From assembly GCA_903921325.1 (NCBI GenBank), contig CAIXPL010000029.1:1-64000 (forward strand): DNA of 64,000 nucleotides, written 5' to 3'. Source of the stretch: an uncultured Pseudomonadota bacterium (GTDB lineage Bacteria > Pseudomonadota > Gammaproteobacteria > Burkholderiales > SG8-39). How positions within the stretch are numbered: the stretch's first letter is position 1; the number at the start of each line of letters is the position of its first letter. The notes below the pieces were generated by a model. The model saw nothing but the letters and a program-made list of their open reading frames with translations, searched no databases and had not been told where the DNA came from. The position numbers and the translations under genes are program-made. This document shows, piece by piece, positions 36,898 through 46,945 of this stretch.

Positions 36898-37506
36898 TCA
36901 TCCGATCAAGTCGAGGGCGCTCTGGCTGTCGATCACGCGCGTGACATGAGCCAGATCAGCCAGCGTGGCCGCATGAATCTCCGGGCGCATCGCGGCGCAG
37001 CCATCGGCAATCACCAGCGTCTGGAAATCGCGGGTGTGGGCATCGCGTACGGTCGATGCCACACCGCCGTTGGTGACGACACCGGTAAAGAGGATCGTCT
37101 CGATACCAGAGCGGTGCAGCACGACTTCGAGGCGCGAGTTATAGAACGCCGAGAAAGCCACCTTCTCAACCAGACAATCCACCGGTTGCAACTCGGCAAT
37201 CACCGCCTGATCAAACGAACCGGGGGCAAACGCCCCCTGCGCCAGAAACGGGCGCAGTGCCTTCAGGTGCGGCGAGATGAGCGACGCCCCGCCCCGTCCG
37301 GTCGGGATGGTGAACTGCGAGGCCACCACCAGGGCACCGGCAGCACGCATGGCCCGAGCGAGCGCGCTGACCGCCGGCACGATTTCCCAGAAGGCCGTGG
37401 GCGATGCCCCGCCACGGGCATACGCCCCTTGCGCATGCATGAATCCATTTTGCATGTCACCGATAAACAAGGCGGTGGTGGCCGGATCAAGTCGTGTGGG
37501 GGTCAT
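36898..37506 (-). CDS. Isochorismatase-fold hydrolase with Gly at the catalytic Cys position
   Basis: The 202-residue protein has the cysteine-hydrolase fold: ALFIGDMQNGFM with the catalytic Asp (D17), LVEKVAFSAFYNSRLEVVL with the catalytic Lys (K115), and GVVTNGGVASTVRDAHTRDF where the usual TNxCV motif has Gly (G148) instead of Cys. True isochorismatases (EntB, PhzD) also lack this Cys and use Asp and Lys, so the protein may hydrolyse a vinyl ether or be inactive as an amidohydrolase. It converges with the Bug gene and is divergent from an MFS transporter. The start is ATG 37506. Confidence 0.85.
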   Translation of the reverse strand: MTPTRLDPATTALFIGDMQNGFMHAQGAYARGGASPTAFWEIVPAVSALARAMRAAGALVVASQFTIPTGRGGASLISPHLKALRPFLAQGAFAPGSFDQAVIAELQPVDCLVEKVAFSAFYNSRLEVVLHRSGIETILFTGVVTNGGVASTVRDAHTRDFQTLVIADGCAAMRPEIHAATLADLAHVTRVIDSQSALDLIG

Positions 37507-37574
37507 GGCAGTACCGTGAGAGTGCGGTGGATGGGGCAGCCACCTTACACGCCGGACAGTGCAGGCACAACGCC

Positions 37575-38726
37575 ATGATTCAAGCCATCGTGATGCTGGC
37601 CCTGGCTGCGGCCAACTGCGGCATGACTCAGCGCATCGTCGAACCGATGCTGCCCCAACTGGCCGATGAATTCTCGACCAGTGTCTCGGCAGCGGCGATC
37701 ATCATCACCTCATTCGCCTTCGCATCGGCGGCCGCGCAGTACCTGTATGGACCGCTTGGTCACCGCTATGGTGCCCTGCGCACCGTGACCGTGTTGTGCG
37801 CACTCTCCGCGCTGTCCTCCTTTGGCTGTGCCGCAGCGAACAGCCTTGAGGCCATGGCCGCCTGGCGCTTTGCCTGTGGCGTGTTTGCCTCCGGCAGCAT
37901 GACCTTGGGTATGACCTACGTCGCCGATGTCGTTGCGCCTGAACGGCGCCAGTTCATGCTGGCACGATTTCTGGCCGGTAGCGTGAGCGGGCAAACCCTG
38001 GGACCGTTCGTCGGCGGGGCGCTGACCGATCTCCTGGGCTGGCGGTCAACCTTTGTGGTACTGGGACTCATTTTTCTGGCAGTCGCGGCGGCCTTGTTCC
38101 GAACCACGCGATCGGCCTGGGGCCCGCATCGACCCGCTGAACGTGCCTTACTCTCACCGGCCCTCTACCTGGATATCCTGAAGCGTCCGCGGGCTCGGGG
38201 CGTGCTGTTTTTTGTGTTCTGCGAAATGGCACTGTTTTTTGGTGCCTATTCCTTCCTCGGTGTGCTGTTGCGTGAGCGCTTCGACCTGTCATTTACCCTG
38301 GTTGGTCTAATCATTGCCGGGTTCGGTGTCGGTGGCCTCATCTACAGCAGCCTGGTTCGCGTCCTGCTCGCACGCTTCGGGCAACGCGGCTGTGTTCTGC
38401 TCGGTGGCACCCTGGGCGGTTCACTCTACCTTGCCATTCTGGTGGTGCCGAATTGGCCGCTCGCCATGCTATGCACGGTCGGCATGGGGTTTTCTTTCTA
38501 TGCCATGCACAACACGCTGCAGACCAAAGCCACGGAGATGGCCCCGCAATCGCGCGCCTCGGCATTGGCGCTATTTTCCATGCACTGGGCAGCAGGCCAG
38601 GCCGTTGGTGCTCTCGCGATGAGCTTAGGGGCCCACTGGATCGGCTATCCGCGCATGATTGCGCTATTCGGTTGCAGCTTCATTCTGCTCGGATTGGCCT
38701 TTCGCCAGCGACTCAACCGGCTTTAG
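37575..38726 (+). CDS. Major facilitator superfamily transporter
   Basis: A 383-residue protein with about twelve hydrophobic segments. The loop 2-3 motif is [14 protein letters not shown], and a matching [47 protein letters not shown] follows. The pattern resembles drug or small-molecule efflux MFS proteins of about 12 segments. The substrate is unknown. ATG 37575 is chosen because membrane segment 1 starts there. The gene overlaps the end of the convergent rpiA by 14 bases. Confidence 0.88.
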   Translation: MIQAIVMLALAAANCGMTQRIVEPMLPQLADEFSTSVSAAAIIITSFAFASAAAQYLYGPLGHRYGALRTVTVLCALSALSSFGCAAANSLEAMAAWRFACGVFASGSMTLGMTYVADVVAPERRQFMLARFLAGSVSGQTLGPFVGGALTDLLGWRSTFVVLGLIFLAVAAALFRTTRSAWGPHRPAERALLSPALYLDILKRPRARGVLFFVFCEMALFFGAYSFLGVLLRERFDLSFTLVGLIIAGFGVGGLIYSSLVRVLLARFGQRGCVLLGGTLGGSLYLAILVVPNWPLAMLCTVGMGFSFYAMHNTLQTKATEMAPQSRASALALFSMHWAAGQAVGALAMSLGAHWIGYPRMIALFGCSFILLGLAFRQRLNRL

Positions 38727-39393
38727 ACGCCACGGTCGATTCGAAAATCTGAACTCCCCTGGTAGTGCCTAGAATCAGGCAATCGGCGCCACGGTGGGCA
38801 AATAATCCTGCGCTGACCACACCCACCAGAGCCTCGATGTGCGACTCCAGTGCACGTGGGTCTTCAATGCTGAGCCCGGCCACATCAATGATCTGATTGC
38901 CATTGTCGGTGACAAAACCGGCGCGGATACGGGGCGTGCCGCCAAGCTTGCCCAGTTCGCGCATGACATAGGCACTGGCCATCGGGATGACTTCCACCGG
39001 TAGCGGAAAACGCCCCAGACGCGCCACCCGCTTGGACTCATCGGCGATGCAGACAAACCGACGCGCCGTCGCGGCGACGATCTTCTCGCGGGTAAGCGCA
39101 CCGCCGCCACCCTTGATCATGCTCATGCCATGATCGATCTCATCGGCACCATCGACATAGAGCGACAGGTGATCGACTTCATTCAGATCAAGGACCCGGA
39201 TACCTGCCGCGCGCAATCGTTGCGCCGTGCGTTCCGAACTGGCAACTGCGCCAGGCAGGTGATCGGCCACGCGCGCCAGTGCATCGATGAAACAATCAGC
39301 GGTCGACCCGGTGCCTACACCAAGCACCTCGCCCTCTGGCACTTGCCTGACCGCTTCGGTCGCCACCATTTGCTTCAATGCCTGCGCATCCAT
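38713..39393 (-). CDS. rpiA: Ribose-5-phosphate isomerase A
   Basis: RpiA interconverts ribose 5-phosphate and ribulose 5-phosphate. The 226-residue protein shows [61 protein letters not shown] with the catalytic residues, and [27 protein letters not shown] precedes ATG 39393. It stands alone, converging with the MFS gene. Confidence 0.96.
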   Translation of the reverse strand: MDAQALKQMVATEAVRQVPEGEVLGVGTGSTADCFIDALARVADHLPGAVASSERTAQRLRAAGIRVLDLNEVDHLSLYVDGADEIDHGMSMIKGGGGALTREKIVAATARRFVCIADESKRVARLGRFPLPVEVIPMASAYVMRELGKLGGTPRIRAGFVTDNGNQIIDVAGLSIEDPRALESHIEALVGVVSAGLFAHRGADCLILGTTRGVQIFESTVASKAG

Positions 39394-39598
39394 TGCCTGC
39401 TCCTGATCGGTAAAGGCTTCCGTCACACGGTGCCAGCGCCCACGCCGAGAACGCAAGGGCGAAGTCGTTACAATACACGGGCGCAGCAAGGGCTCGCAGA
39501 TGGCATGAATCGTGCCCCTATGCGACGGTAAATCCGGCTCATCAGCACCCTTTGCACCGACGTCCGTCTACCCCCACACATCCCGCCACACGGATCGT

Positions 39599-40162
39599 AT
39601 GTCACTACCGACCCAGCCCGAAGTCAGCTTGCGCGAACTGTTCCTCGCGTTCCTGCGAATTGCGGTCGCCGGTATCGGCGGCGTGCTGCCGCACGCCCAG
39701 CATCAACTGGTGGTGCGCACCGGCTGGCTCACGCAGCGCGAATTCGCCGACTATCTGAGTGCCGGTCAATTGCTGCCCGGCCCTAATATCGTCAACGTGG
39801 CGATCATGGTCGGCGCGCGTTATCGTGGTCTGGCTGGTTCGCTGTGCGCGGTGACCGGCATGATGCTGGTGCCCTTCGTATTCGTCCTGCTCCTGGCCGC
39901 GTTCTATCGCAGCTTTGGTGAAGAACCGTATGTGCGCGAAGTCTTCAACGGCATTTCGGCCGGCGCTGCCGGATTGATGTTCGCCACCGGCGTCAAACTC
40001 GCCCTGTCGCAGCCACGGGTGGCCTGGGTGCTGATCCTGATCGCCGCGGCCTTTGTACTGGTCGGCCCGCTGCGTCTGCCATTGATTGCAGTGCTTGCCG
40101 CACTGGCACCGATTGCCATCGCAGTGGCCGCGTGGGCGGCTCGGCGGGGACGCGTCTCGTGA
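39599..40162 (+). CDS. chrA: Chromate transporter, N-terminal-half-type subunit
   Basis: CHR proteins export chromate, or in some cases sulfate or other oxyanions. This 187-residue protein is one half-size CHR domain: LFLAFLRIAVAGIGGVLPHAQHQLV, GQLLPGPNIVNVAIMVGARYRG, and several membrane segments. Its stop overlaps the GTG of the next half-gene (GTGA), so it belongs to the paired short-chain CHR type in which two different halves form the transporter. ATG 39599 is used. Confidence 0.9.
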   Translation: MSLPTQPEVSLRELFLAFLRIAVAGIGGVLPHAQHQLVVRTGWLTQREFADYLSAGQLLPGPNIVNVAIMVGARYRGLAGSLCAVTGMMLVPFVFVLLLAAFYRSFGEEPYVREVFNGISAGAAGLMFATGVKLALSQPRVAWVLILIAAAFVLVGPLRLPLIAVLAALAPIAIAVAAWAARRGRVS

Positions 40163-40689
40163 ACCCGAGCTGGTCAGCGCTATGGGCGTTCGCTGCCCAG
40201 TTGTCGATGCTCTCGATGGTGTCGATCGGTGGGGCCAATGTGGTGCTGCCCGAAGTGCACCGTTATGTGGTGATCGGCCAGCACTGGATGACCGATGCTC
40301 AGTTTGGCTCTCTGGTAGCCCTCGCCCAGGCCTCACCAGGACCCAATGTGCTGGTCATCGCCGTGCTGGGTTTCCAGTTGGGTGGTGTGGCGGCAGCAGC
40401 GCTCACCATGCTCGCCTTTGTGACACCCACCTCGATCCTCACCTACGCACTGACCCAGTCCGGGGCAGGCGATCGGCATGCCGACTGGGTTGCGATCCTC
40501 AAGCGCGCACTGGCACCCCTTACCGCCGGTCTGGTGCTCGCCAACGGTTATGTGCTCACCGGCGCAAGCGGTGCCGGCAAATTCGCCTACCCGATTGCCG
40601 CCCTGGCAGCCATCGTTGCGCTCACCACCCGGCTGAATCCGGTCTGGGTAATCCTTGGCTGCGGGGTGCTGGGCGCGGTGGTGCTATAG
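40159..40689 (+). CDS. Chromate transporter, C-terminal-half-type subunit
   Basis: The second half-size CHR domain, 176 residues: LWAFAAQLSMLSMVSIGGANVVLPEVHRYVV, ALAQASPGPNVLVIAVLGFQLGG and further membrane segments. The GTG start at 40159 overlaps the previous stop by four bases, indicating translational coupling and assembly of the two halves. It ends 11 bases from the convergent lpdA stop. Confidence 0.9.
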   Translation: MNPSWSALWAFAAQLSMLSMVSIGGANVVLPEVHRYVVIGQHWMTDAQFGSLVALAQASPGPNVLVIAVLGFQLGGVAAAALTMLAFVTPTSILTYALTQSGAGDRHADWVAILKRALAPLTAGLVLANGYVLTGASGAGKFAYPIAALAAIVALTTRLNPVWVILGCGVLGAVVL

Positions 40690-40700
40690 CGCGGCTGTTT

Positions 40701-42521
40701 CTAGCGCTTCTTCGGCGGCAGATCGGTGCACACGCCCTCATAGAGCTCAGCCGCCATGCCGACTGATTCCGAGACCGTGGGATGCGGATGAATGGTGCGA
40801 CCGATGTCAACGGCATCGGCGCCCATCTCGATGGCCAGGGCCACCTCGGCAATCAGATCGCCCGCGCCAGTCCCGACAATGGCGCCCCCGATCACCCGAT
40901 GGGTGCCCTCTTCGAACAGCAGTTTGGTGAACCCCTCATCGCGACCATTGGCAATCGCGCGCCCTGAAGCTGCCCAGGGGAACTTCGCTGCGCTGTAGTG
41001 CAGCCCTTGTGCACGCGCCTGATCTTCGGTGACACCCACCCAAGCGATCTCCGGGTCGGTATAGGCCACCGATGGAATGACTCGCGCATCAAAATGACTT
41101 TTCAGACCAGTGGCCGCCTCGGCAGCGACATGCCCTTCATGCACCGCCTTGTGCGCGAGCATCGGTTGACCCACGATGTCGCCGATCGCAAAGATGTGCG
41201 CAATGTTGGTGCGCATCTGACTGTCGACCGCAATGAAGCCGCGCTCACTGACCGCGACACCCGCGAGCTCAGCGCCGATACCTCGGCCGTTCGGTGTGCG
41301 ACCCGCTGCAACGAGTACCCGGTCGTAGACTTGTGGCGCAGGGGCGCCTGGCCCTTCGAAGCTTACCCGGATGCCTTCACTCACCACGTCAACCGCCGTC
41401 GTGCGAGTCTTCAGCATAATCTGGTCAAAGCGATGCGCGTTGTACTTCTGCCAGACCGCCACCAGGTCGCGATCGGCACCGGGCATCAGGCCATCGAGCA
41501 TCTCGACCACATCCAGTCGCGCACCTAGCGTGGAATAGACCGTTCCCATTTCGAGACCAATAATGCCGCCGCCAATCACCAGCATGCGCTTGGGCACACT
41601 CGATAATTCGAGCGCGCCGGTCGAATCGATGATGCGTGGATCCTCGGGAATGAAACCCAACCGGCTGGGCTGCGAGCCGGCCGCAATGATCGCCTGATCG
41701 AAGCGGATCACCTTGCGCCCGCTGGCGGTGTCCACTTGCATGTGATGCGAATCGATGAACTGGCCGTTGCCATGCACCACATTTACTTTGCGCATTTTGG
41801 CCATCGCAGCCAGGCCACCGGTGAGTTTGCCCACCACCTGATTCTTCCAGCCGCGCAACTGCTCCACATTGATCTTGGGAGGAGCAAACTCCACCCCGTG
41901 AGCTGACAGATGAGCGGCCTCGTCGATGACGCCCGCGACATGCAGCAGTGCCTTGGAAGGAATGCAGCCCACATTGAGGCATACACCCCCGAGCACCGGA
42001 TAGCGCTCGACCAGAACAGTAGCAAGCCCCAGGTCGGCAGCGCGAAACGCGGCTGAATAACCGCCAGGCCCTGAGCCGAGCACCAGCATGGCGCATTCGA
42101 TGTCAGCCTTGGGTGCAGCCCCTGCCGCGGCCCCGACGCCAGGGGCCGATGCCTTTGCGGCGCTCGCTGCAGGGGGTGCGGACACCTGAACAGCAGACGC
42201 CACAGACGGCGCGCCCGGCGTCCCAGCGGTCATGGCAGGCTTGGCCTGCGCGGCGGACGCCACCGCAGGCGCTGCAGCTGCGGCGCGCGCCGGTTCCATG
42301 GTCAGCAGAACGGACCCTTGCGAGACCTTGTCGCCGACCTTGATCCGGATCTCACCCACCACGCCATCGGCCGGGGCAGGGATCTCCATGGTGGCCTTGT
42401 CCGATTCAACCGTGATGATCGATTGTTCGTGCAAAATTGACTGGCCGGGCGCGACCAGCACTTCGATCACCGCGACTTCCTTGAAATCGCCAATGTCGGG
42501 CAGTTGAACTTCGATGCTCAT
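40701..42521 (-). CDS. lpdA: Dihydrolipoamide dehydrogenase with N-terminal lipoyl domain (E3 of pyruvate dehydrogenase)
   Basis: E3 reoxidises dihydrolipoyl groups with NAD. The 606-residue protein has a lipoyl domain (EVQLPDIGDFKEV; lipoylated Lys in [11 protein letters not shown]), an Ala/Pro-rich linker (about 85-130), and the flavoprotein: VLGSGPGGYSAAFRAADLG, the redox disulfide in GGVCLNVGCIPSKALL, VIGGGIIGLEMGTVYSTLG and the C-terminal HPHPTVSE with the active-site His. The fused lipoyl domain is common in Burkholderiales and Neisseriales. It is the third gene of the operon, 17 bases after aceF. Confidence 0.95.
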   Translation of the reverse strand: MSIEVQLPDIGDFKEVAVIEVLVAPGQSILHEQSIITVESDKATMEIPAPADGVVGEIRIKVGDKVSQGSVLLTMEPARAAAAAPAVASAAQAKPAMTAGTPGAPSVASAVQVSAPPAASAAKASAPGVGAAAGAAPKADIECAMLVLGSGPGGYSAAFRAADLGLATVLVERYPVLGGVCLNVGCIPSKALLHVAGVIDEAAHLSAHGVEFAPPKINVEQLRGWKNQVVGKLTGGLAAMAKMRKVNVVHGNGQFIDSHHMQVDTASGRKVIRFDQAIIAAGSQPSRLGFIPEDPRIIDSTGALELSSVPKRMLVIGGGIIGLEMGTVYSTLGARLDVVEMLDGLMPGADRDLVAVWQKYNAHRFDQIMLKTRTTAVDVVSEGIRVSFEGPGAPAPQVYDRVLVAAGRTPNGRGIGAELAGVAVSERGFIAVDSQMRTNIAHIFAIGDIVGQPMLAHKAVHEGHVAAEAATGLKSHFDARVIPSVAYTDPEIAWVGVTEDQARAQGLHYSAAKFPWAASGRAIANGRDEGFTKLLFEEGTHRVIGGAIVGTGAGDLIAEVALAIEMGADAVDIGRTIHPHPTVSESVGMAAELYEGVCTDLPPKKR

Positions 42522-42538
42522 GGTTCTGGTGGCCTCGG

Positions 42539-43960
42539 TCAGAGCAGGGTGCGTCGCATGTCTGCGAGCACCTGGGTCAGATAGGCGTTGAAGCGCGCAC
42601 CGGCCGCCCCGTCAATCACCCGATGATCATAGGATAGCGACAGCGGCAGCATCAGTCGCGGCTGAAACGCAGTGCCGTCCCACTGCGGTCGCGTCACCGA
42701 TTTGGAGACACCGAGAATGGCGACCTCAGGGGCATTGATGATCGGCGTGAAGCTGGTGCCGCCAATACCACCGAGGCTTGAAATCGAGAACGTGCCGCCC
42801 TGCATATCCGCGCCACCCAGCTTGCCATCGCGGGCCTTGGCCGACAAGGTTGCAGTCTCCTCGGCAATCTCGAAAATCCCTTTGCGATCGGCGTCGCGAA
42901 TCACCGGAACCACCAGCCCATTGGGTGTATCAGCGGCAAATCCGATGTGGTAGTAACGCTTATAGACCAGCGACTCACCGTCGAGCGAGGCATTGAAATC
43001 GGGGTAACGCTTGAGCGCCGCCACGCAGGCCTTCACGATAAATGCAAGCAAGGTGAGCTTGGGTCCGCTCTTGGCATTCTCGCGATTGAGTTCGACCCGA
43101 AAGGCTTCCAGTTCGGTGATATCCGCCTCGTCGTTATTGGTGACGTGCGGGATCACCACCCAGTTGCGCGCAAGATTGGCACCAGAGATTTTCTTGATGC
43201 GCGACAGCGGCTGAACGTCAATCGGTCCGAAGCGCGCAAAATCAACCTTGGGCCAGGGGAGCAATGAAAGGCCACCGACCGATCCACCGGGCGCTGACGA
43301 CTCGGCACGATTGCCAGCGGAGGCGCGCACGAGCTCGGCCTTCACAAAGGACTGCACGTCCTCCTGGACGATGCGACCCTTTGGCCCCGTTCCGCTGACG
43401 CGACCCAGATCAACGCCCAGTTCGCGGGCAAACTTGCGCACTGAAGGGCTGGCATGCGGCAACCCGGTTGCGGCCGACGCGGGGGCCGGCGCGGGGGCCG
43501 GCGCAGAGACTGCCGCGCTTGCCGCCGGTGCACTGCCGGGCGCAGTGCCCTGAGCGGCGGCCGGCAGCGCAGCGACCGCAGTCGCCGCGGGGGCCGCAGC
43601 CGTTGCGGCAACGGCTGTGGTTGCGGGCGCACCCGATGCACCGGTAGCACCAGACGGATTGGCTTGTGCTGCGCCCGCGGCCGGTGCACTGGCAGGTGTC
43701 GCAGGGGTGCCGGCCGCATTCGCCAACTCCAGCAGCAGGATCAGGCTGCCCTCGGACACCTTGTCGCCGGACTTGACGCGCAACTCGCGCACGATACCCG
43801 CCTGTGGCGACGGGATCTCCATGGTTGCCTTATCCGACTCAACCGTGATCAGCGATTGCTCGGCCGCGACGGAGTCACCCGGTTTCACCAGCACTTCGAT
43901 CACATCGACTGATTTGAAATCACCGATGTCCGGGACATGGATCTCCATGGTCGTTTCCAT
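42539..43960 (-). CDS. aceF: Dihydrolipoyllysine acetyltransferase (E2 of pyruvate dehydrogenase)
   Basis: E2 passes acetyl from lipoyl to CoA and forms the core of the complex. One lipoyl domain (Lys in [13 protein letters not shown]), a long Ala/Pro/Gly linker (about 85-170), a peripheral-subunit-binding domain ([24 protein letters not shown]) and the catalytic domain with [17 protein letters not shown] follow. Only one lipoyl domain is present, against three in E. coli. ATG 43960 lies 7 bases after the aceE stop; ATG 43948, preceded by GGAA, is an alternative. 473 residues. Confidence 0.94.
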   Translation of the reverse strand: METTMEIHVPDIGDFKSVDVIEVLVKPGDSVAAEQSLITVESDKATMEIPSPQAGIVRELRVKSGDKVSEGSLILLLELANAAGTPATPASAPAAGAAQANPSGATGASGAPATTAVAATAAAPAATAVAALPAAAQGTAPGSAPAASAAVSAPAPAPAPASAATGLPHASPSVRKFARELGVDLGRVSGTGPKGRIVQEDVQSFVKAELVRASAGNRAESSAPGGSVGGLSLLPWPKVDFARFGPIDVQPLSRIKKISGANLARNWVVIPHVTNNDEADITELEAFRVELNRENAKSGPKLTLLAFIVKACVAALKRYPDFNASLDGESLVYKRYYHIGFAADTPNGLVVPVIRDADRKGIFEIAEETATLSAKARDGKLGGADMQGGTFSISSLGGIGGTSFTPIINAPEVAILGVSKSVTRPQWDGTAFQPRLMLPLSLSYDHRVIDGAAGARFNAYLTQVLADMRRTLL

Positions 43961-43967
43961 ATGGGTC

Positions 43968-46649
43968 TCAGGCGTACGCAGGATTGGGTTTTTCAGGATC
44001 GATACCATACTTCGCAATCGCTTCGGCGACCTTGGCCGGCTTGATCTCGCCACTGTCGGCAAGTGCCTTGAGGGCCGCGATCACAACAAAATACCGATCA
44101 ACTTCGAAATGGCAGCGCAGCGCACTGCGGGTGTCGGAGCGGCCGAATCCATCCGTGCCCAGCACCCGGTAGGTGCGTCCGGCCGGCATGAACGCTCTGA
44201 CCTGGTCGGCAAATGCCTTCACATAATCAGTGGCCGCGATGATCGGACCGGTCGACTCAGCGAGGCACGCGGTGACATAGGGCACTTTGGGTGTTTCGGC
44301 CGGATGCAGCAGATTCCAGCGCTCGCAATCCATTCCGTCGCGGCGCAGCTCGGTGAGACTCGGCGCACTCCACAGATCAGCCGAAATCCCCCAATCGGTC
44401 TCGAGCAACTCGGCCGCCGCGATCACCTCACGGAAAATCGTGCCCGAGCCCAGCAGTTGCACGCGCTGCTTCTTCTTGCCCCCTTTCCTGAAGGCATACA
44501 GGCCGCGGATGATGCCGTCATTGGCGCCCTCGGGCAGGCCCGGATGGACGTAGTTCTCATTCATCAAGGTGATGTAATAGAACACGTCTTCCTGCGCCAG
44601 CATACGACGCAGACCATCATGAATGATCACTGCCAGCTCGTAGCCAAAAGTCGGGTCATACGACACGCAATTGGGCACCAGACTGGACATGATGTGGCTG
44701 TGCCCGTCCTCATGCTGCAGGCCTTCGCCGTTCAAGGTGGTGCGGCCGGCCGTTGCGCCCAGCAGAAAACCGCGTGCGCGCAAATCACCCGCCGCCCAGG
44801 CCAGATCGCCGATGCGCTGGAAGCCGAACATCGAATAGAAAATATAGAACGGCAGCGTGATGGCACCGCTGTTGGAATAGGACGTTGCCGCCGCCATCCA
44901 GGATGAGAACGCACCGGCCTCGTTGATGCCCTCTTCCAGGATCTGACCGGCCTTGTCCTCGCGGTAATACATCACCTGGTCGCGATCGACCGGCTCGTAC
45001 TTCTGGCCTTCCTGGGAGAAGATGCCCAACTGCCTGAACATGCCTTCCATGCCAAAGGTGCGCGCCTCATCGGGCACGATCGGCACGATCAGTTTGCCGA
45101 TCTCCTTGTCGCGGATCAGTGCGGTGAGAATGCGCACGAAGGCCATCGTGGTGGAAATTTCGCGCCCTTCCGCGGTCGGCTGCAATGCCTGATCAAAAGC
45201 AGACAGAGGCGGTACCGGCAGGTTCTGCTCGGAGCGGCGCCGCCGGGTCGGCAGATAGCCACCGAGGGCACGCCGGCGCTCATGCAGATACTGCATCTCG
45301 GGTGAATCTTCTGCCGGTTTGTAGAACGGCAGTGACTCAAGCTCAGCGTCGCTCACTGGAATGTTGAAGCGATCGCGCACCTCGCGCACGGTTTCCAGGT
45401 CGAGCTTCTTCAACTGGTGAGTCGGGTTCTTCGCCTGCCCCTGCTTGCCCAGGCCATATCCCTTGACTGTTTTTGCCAATATCACCGTCGGCTGGCCGAT
45501 GTGCGATGTGGCAGCCGCATAGGCCGCATAGATCTTGTGCGGGTCGTGGCCGCCGCGATTGAGGCGCCAGATGTCGTCATCGGTCATGCGCGACACCATC
45601 TCGAGCAGCTTGGGATGCTTGCCAAAGAAATGCTTGCGCACGTAGGCCCCGTCATTGGCCTTGTAATTCTGGTACTCGCCGTCGACCGTGTCCTCCATTA
45701 CCTGCTGCAAAATGCCCTCGGTATCGCGCGCAAGCAGCGGGTCCCAGTAGGAGCCCCACAACAGTTTGATGACATTCCAGCCGGCGCCACGGAAGTCGCG
45801 TTCCAGTTCCTGCACGATCTTGCCATTGCCGCGCACCGGACCATCGAGCCGCTGCAAATTGCAGTTGACGACGAAAATGAGATTGTCGAGCTTCTCGCGG
45901 GCGGCCATGCCGATCGCGCCGAGCGATTCCGGCTCATCCATTTCGCCATCGCCGCAGAACACCCAGACCTTGCGGTTGGTCGTGTCAGCCAGCCCGCGCG
46001 CATGCAGGTATTTGAGATAGCGCGCCTGGTAGATGCCCTGGATCGGCCCCAAGCCCATCGATACGGTCGGGAACTGCCAGAATTCGGGCATCAGCCATGG
46101 ATGCGGATAGCTCGACAGGCCACCGCCGCCCACTTCACGGCGGAAGCGCAACAATTGTTCTTCGTTGATGCGGCCTTCCAGAAACGCCCGCGCATAAATA
46201 CCCGGTGCCGAATGACCCTGGAAATACACCAGATCACCCCCATGTTCAGGCGTGGCGGCGTGCCAGAAATGGTTGAAGCCGACGCCAAACAACGTGCCAA
46301 CAGAGGCAAAACTTGCAATATGACCGCCAAGATCACCGTCGCCTTTGTTGGCCCGGGCGACCATGACCATTGCATTCCAGCGTGTGTAGGAGCGGATCCG
46401 CTCTTCGAGTGCGTAATCTCCGGGCGACTTCGCCTCCAGACTGGGAGGGATCGTATTGATATAAGCGGTGTTAGCCGAGTAGGGCAGGAATGCACCAGAA
46501 CGGCGCGCCTTATCGGTCAGCCGCTGCAGCAGGAAATGGGCGCGATCAGGCCCCTGACGCTGCAAAACAGCCTCGAGCGCATCGAGCCACTCACGCGTCT
46601 CGGTAAAATCGGGATCATTGGCAGCCGAAAACTCAGGCAATGCAGACAT
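43968..46649 (-). CDS. aceE: Pyruvate dehydrogenase E1 (homodimeric type)
   Basis: E1 decarboxylates pyruvate with thiamine diphosphate and acetylates the lipoyl group. The 893-residue protein is the homodimeric form: [18 protein letters not shown], the ThDP motif [17 protein letters not shown]...[34 protein letters not shown], and the late domain [17 protein letters not shown] and [18 protein letters not shown] 46649 has CGAGGAG upstream. A good promoter with an overlapping dyad lies 100 bases upstream. Confidence 0.97.
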   Translation of the reverse strand: MSALPEFSAANDPDFTETREWLDALEAVLQRQGPDRAHFLLQRLTDKARRSGAFLPYSANTAYINTIPPSLEAKSPGDYALEERIRSYTRWNAMVMVARANKGDGDLGGHIASFASVGTLFGVGFNHFWHAATPEHGGDLVYFQGHSAPGIYARAFLEGRINEEQLLRFRREVGGGGLSSYPHPWLMPEFWQFPTVSMGLGPIQGIYQARYLKYLHARGLADTTNRKVWVFCGDGEMDEPESLGAIGMAAREKLDNLIFVVNCNLQRLDGPVRGNGKIVQELERDFRGAGWNVIKLLWGSYWDPLLARDTEGILQQVMEDTVDGEYQNYKANDGAYVRKHFFGKHPKLLEMVSRMTDDDIWRLNRGGHDPHKIYAAYAAATSHIGQPTVILAKTVKGYGLGKQGQAKNPTHQLKKLDLETVREVRDRFNIPVSDAELESLPFYKPAEDSPEMQYLHERRRALGGYLPTRRRRSEQNLPVPPLSAFDQALQPTAEGREISTTMAFVRILTALIRDKEIGKLIVPIVPDEARTFGMEGMFRQLGIFSQEGQKYEPVDRDQVMYYREDKAGQILEEGINEAGAFSSWMAAATSYSNSGAITLPFYIFYSMFGFQRIGDLAWAAGDLRARGFLLGATAGRTTLNGEGLQHEDGHSHIMSSLVPNCVSYDPTFGYELAVIIHDGLRRMLAQEDVFYYITLMNENYVHPGLPEGANDGIIRGLYAFRKGGKKKQRVQLLGSGTIFREVIAAAELLETDWGISADLWSAPSLTELRRDGMDCERWNLLHPAETPKVPYVTACLAESTGPIIAATDYVKAFADQVRAFMPAGRTYRVLGTDGFGRSDTRSALRCHFEVDRYFVVIAALKALADSGEIKPAKVAEAIAKYGIDPEKPNPAYA

Positions 46650-46749
46650 AGCGGACTCCTCGTTATAGTGGCATCCGGCCAGTGCGCATACCGCGCTGCG
46701 GGCAGGCGAACGCGTATCGCTTCCCTGACAAGGGCCGCCTCCACTGCGT

Positions 46750-46778
46750 ATTGTAAAATCTCATTTCACATCGTGCAA
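46750..46778 (-). promoter_or_regulatory. Probable sigma-70 promoter of aceE-aceF-lpdA with an overlapping dyad
   Basis: On the minus strand TTGCAC (46778-46773), a 17-base spacer and TACAAT (46755-46750). A 19-base dyad, TGTGAAAT-GAG-ATTTTACA (46770-46752), covers the spacer and most of the -10, with seven of eight arm positions paired. Its place fits a repressor site, for instance for a pyruvate-sensing GntR-type regulator; the regulator is inferred, not seen. Confidence 0.6.
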
Positions 46779-46945
46779 ACACAAACCAATCTTCAGGCGC
46801 TGACCCAGACTGCGTTGATACACCCTATCGACTGTCCTTCGCGCCAACCCCGAATCACCGGTATCGAACCGCGTCACGCAACGTATCCCTCGATGCAACG
46901 ACCAGCGGAGTTAGCAATTCACAGGCCAGCAGATTACAGGCAATT

